This document shows, piece after piece, positions 63,976-64,000 of a DNA stretch of 64,000 nt; position 1 is the first letter of the stretch, and each line of letters starts with the position of its first letter. A program made the translations under genes and the position numbers. The stretch comes from Azotosporobacter soli (GTDB lineage Bacteria > Bacillota > Negativicutes > SG130): positions 37,428 through 101,427 of the forward strand of contig NZ_JAUAOA010000010.1 of NCBI RefSeq assembly GCF_030542965.1, in the 5' to 3' direction. The notes under the pieces were generated by a model that saw only the letters and a list, made by a program, of their open reading frames with translations, was not told the origin of the DNA and did no database searches.

Positions 63976-64000
63976 TGTCCGTTTTTATTGGTTCAGTTCA

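Larger units (their letters stand above)
62694..64000 (-). mobile_element. IS3-family insertion sequence
   Basis: A 1307-base element bounded by TGAACTGAACCA at the left (62694-62705) and its complement TGGTTCAGTTCA at the right (63989-64000). It holds two overlapping minus-strand frames, OrfA with a helix-turn-helix and OrfB with a DDE integrase. The right end coincides with the window end, so the target duplication cannot be checked. The sequence is AT-rich compared with its neighbours. Confidence 0.93.

Overview
The window looks like chromosome of a low-to-mid GC, outer-membrane-bearing Firmicute, most likely class Negativicutes (Sporomusaceae/Selenomonas relatives). Gram-positive style control and cell-biology genes (PyrR-type attenuator, T-box leader, SepF, YlbF, PyrK/PyrD type 1B, Leu/Asp/Gly tRNA clusters) sit beside a type I secretion system, which only makes sense in a cell with an outer membrane. 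The taxonomic placement is inference from gene content; no 16S is present.

Layout. 1-3.7 kb: the start of an M16/PreP-type peptidase, small proteins, an orphan CheY with an unknown partner, and two minus-strand tRNA clusters (Leu, Cys, Gly, Phe, Asp; then Trp, Gly, Asp). 3.7-13.9 kb: a complete minus-strand de novo UMP operon, pyrB-pyrC-carA-carB-pyrK-pyrD-pyrF-pyrE, preceded by a promoter, a PyrR-binding loop with attenuator terminator, an apparent second promoter and a 14-codon leader ORF. 14-22.7 kb: an RTX lipase-like protein and an ABC-HlyD-ABC type I secretion operon. 22.8-31 kb: two tRNA-Leu genes, then a housekeeping run (polA, mutM, coaE, lytic transglycosylase, peptide-binding lipoprotein), a sensor kinase-like protein without the usual phosphoacceptor His, and a fourth tRNA-Leu.

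31-47 kb: YgjP-type metallopeptidase, two membrane proteins, D-amino-acid aminotransferase, a membrane acyltransferase, pyruvate kinase with a PEP-utilizer tail, dnaE, then a plus-strand trio (substrate-binding-like protein without signal peptide, tandem U32 protein, class III aminotransferase). 47-56 kb: sepF, typA, a beta-CASP hydrolase, murB, ylbF, trmL, an Fe-S protein, a response regulator-PP2C phosphatase, and overlapping bioH-bioC. 56-62.7 kb: an SGNH hydrolase with three repeat domains, the T-box-controlled aroF-tyrA pair, an NlpC/P60 hydrolase, a UPF0173 hydrolase and two small unknowns. 62.7-64 kb: one IS3-family element, apparently complete, whose right end coincides with the window end.

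Base composition is uneven. Sample 60-base lines in the pyr and lipase/secretion block (about 3.7-21.5 kb) count 35-38 G+C of 60, against 27-28 in lines from other housekeeping stretches and 18 in the 5' part of the first secretion ATPase gene. The items most worth following up are the secretion locus (two ATPases, one adaptor, one RTX lipase with a seemingly attenuated leader) and the layered leader of the pyr operon. I saw no CRISPR array, rRNA or phage region.
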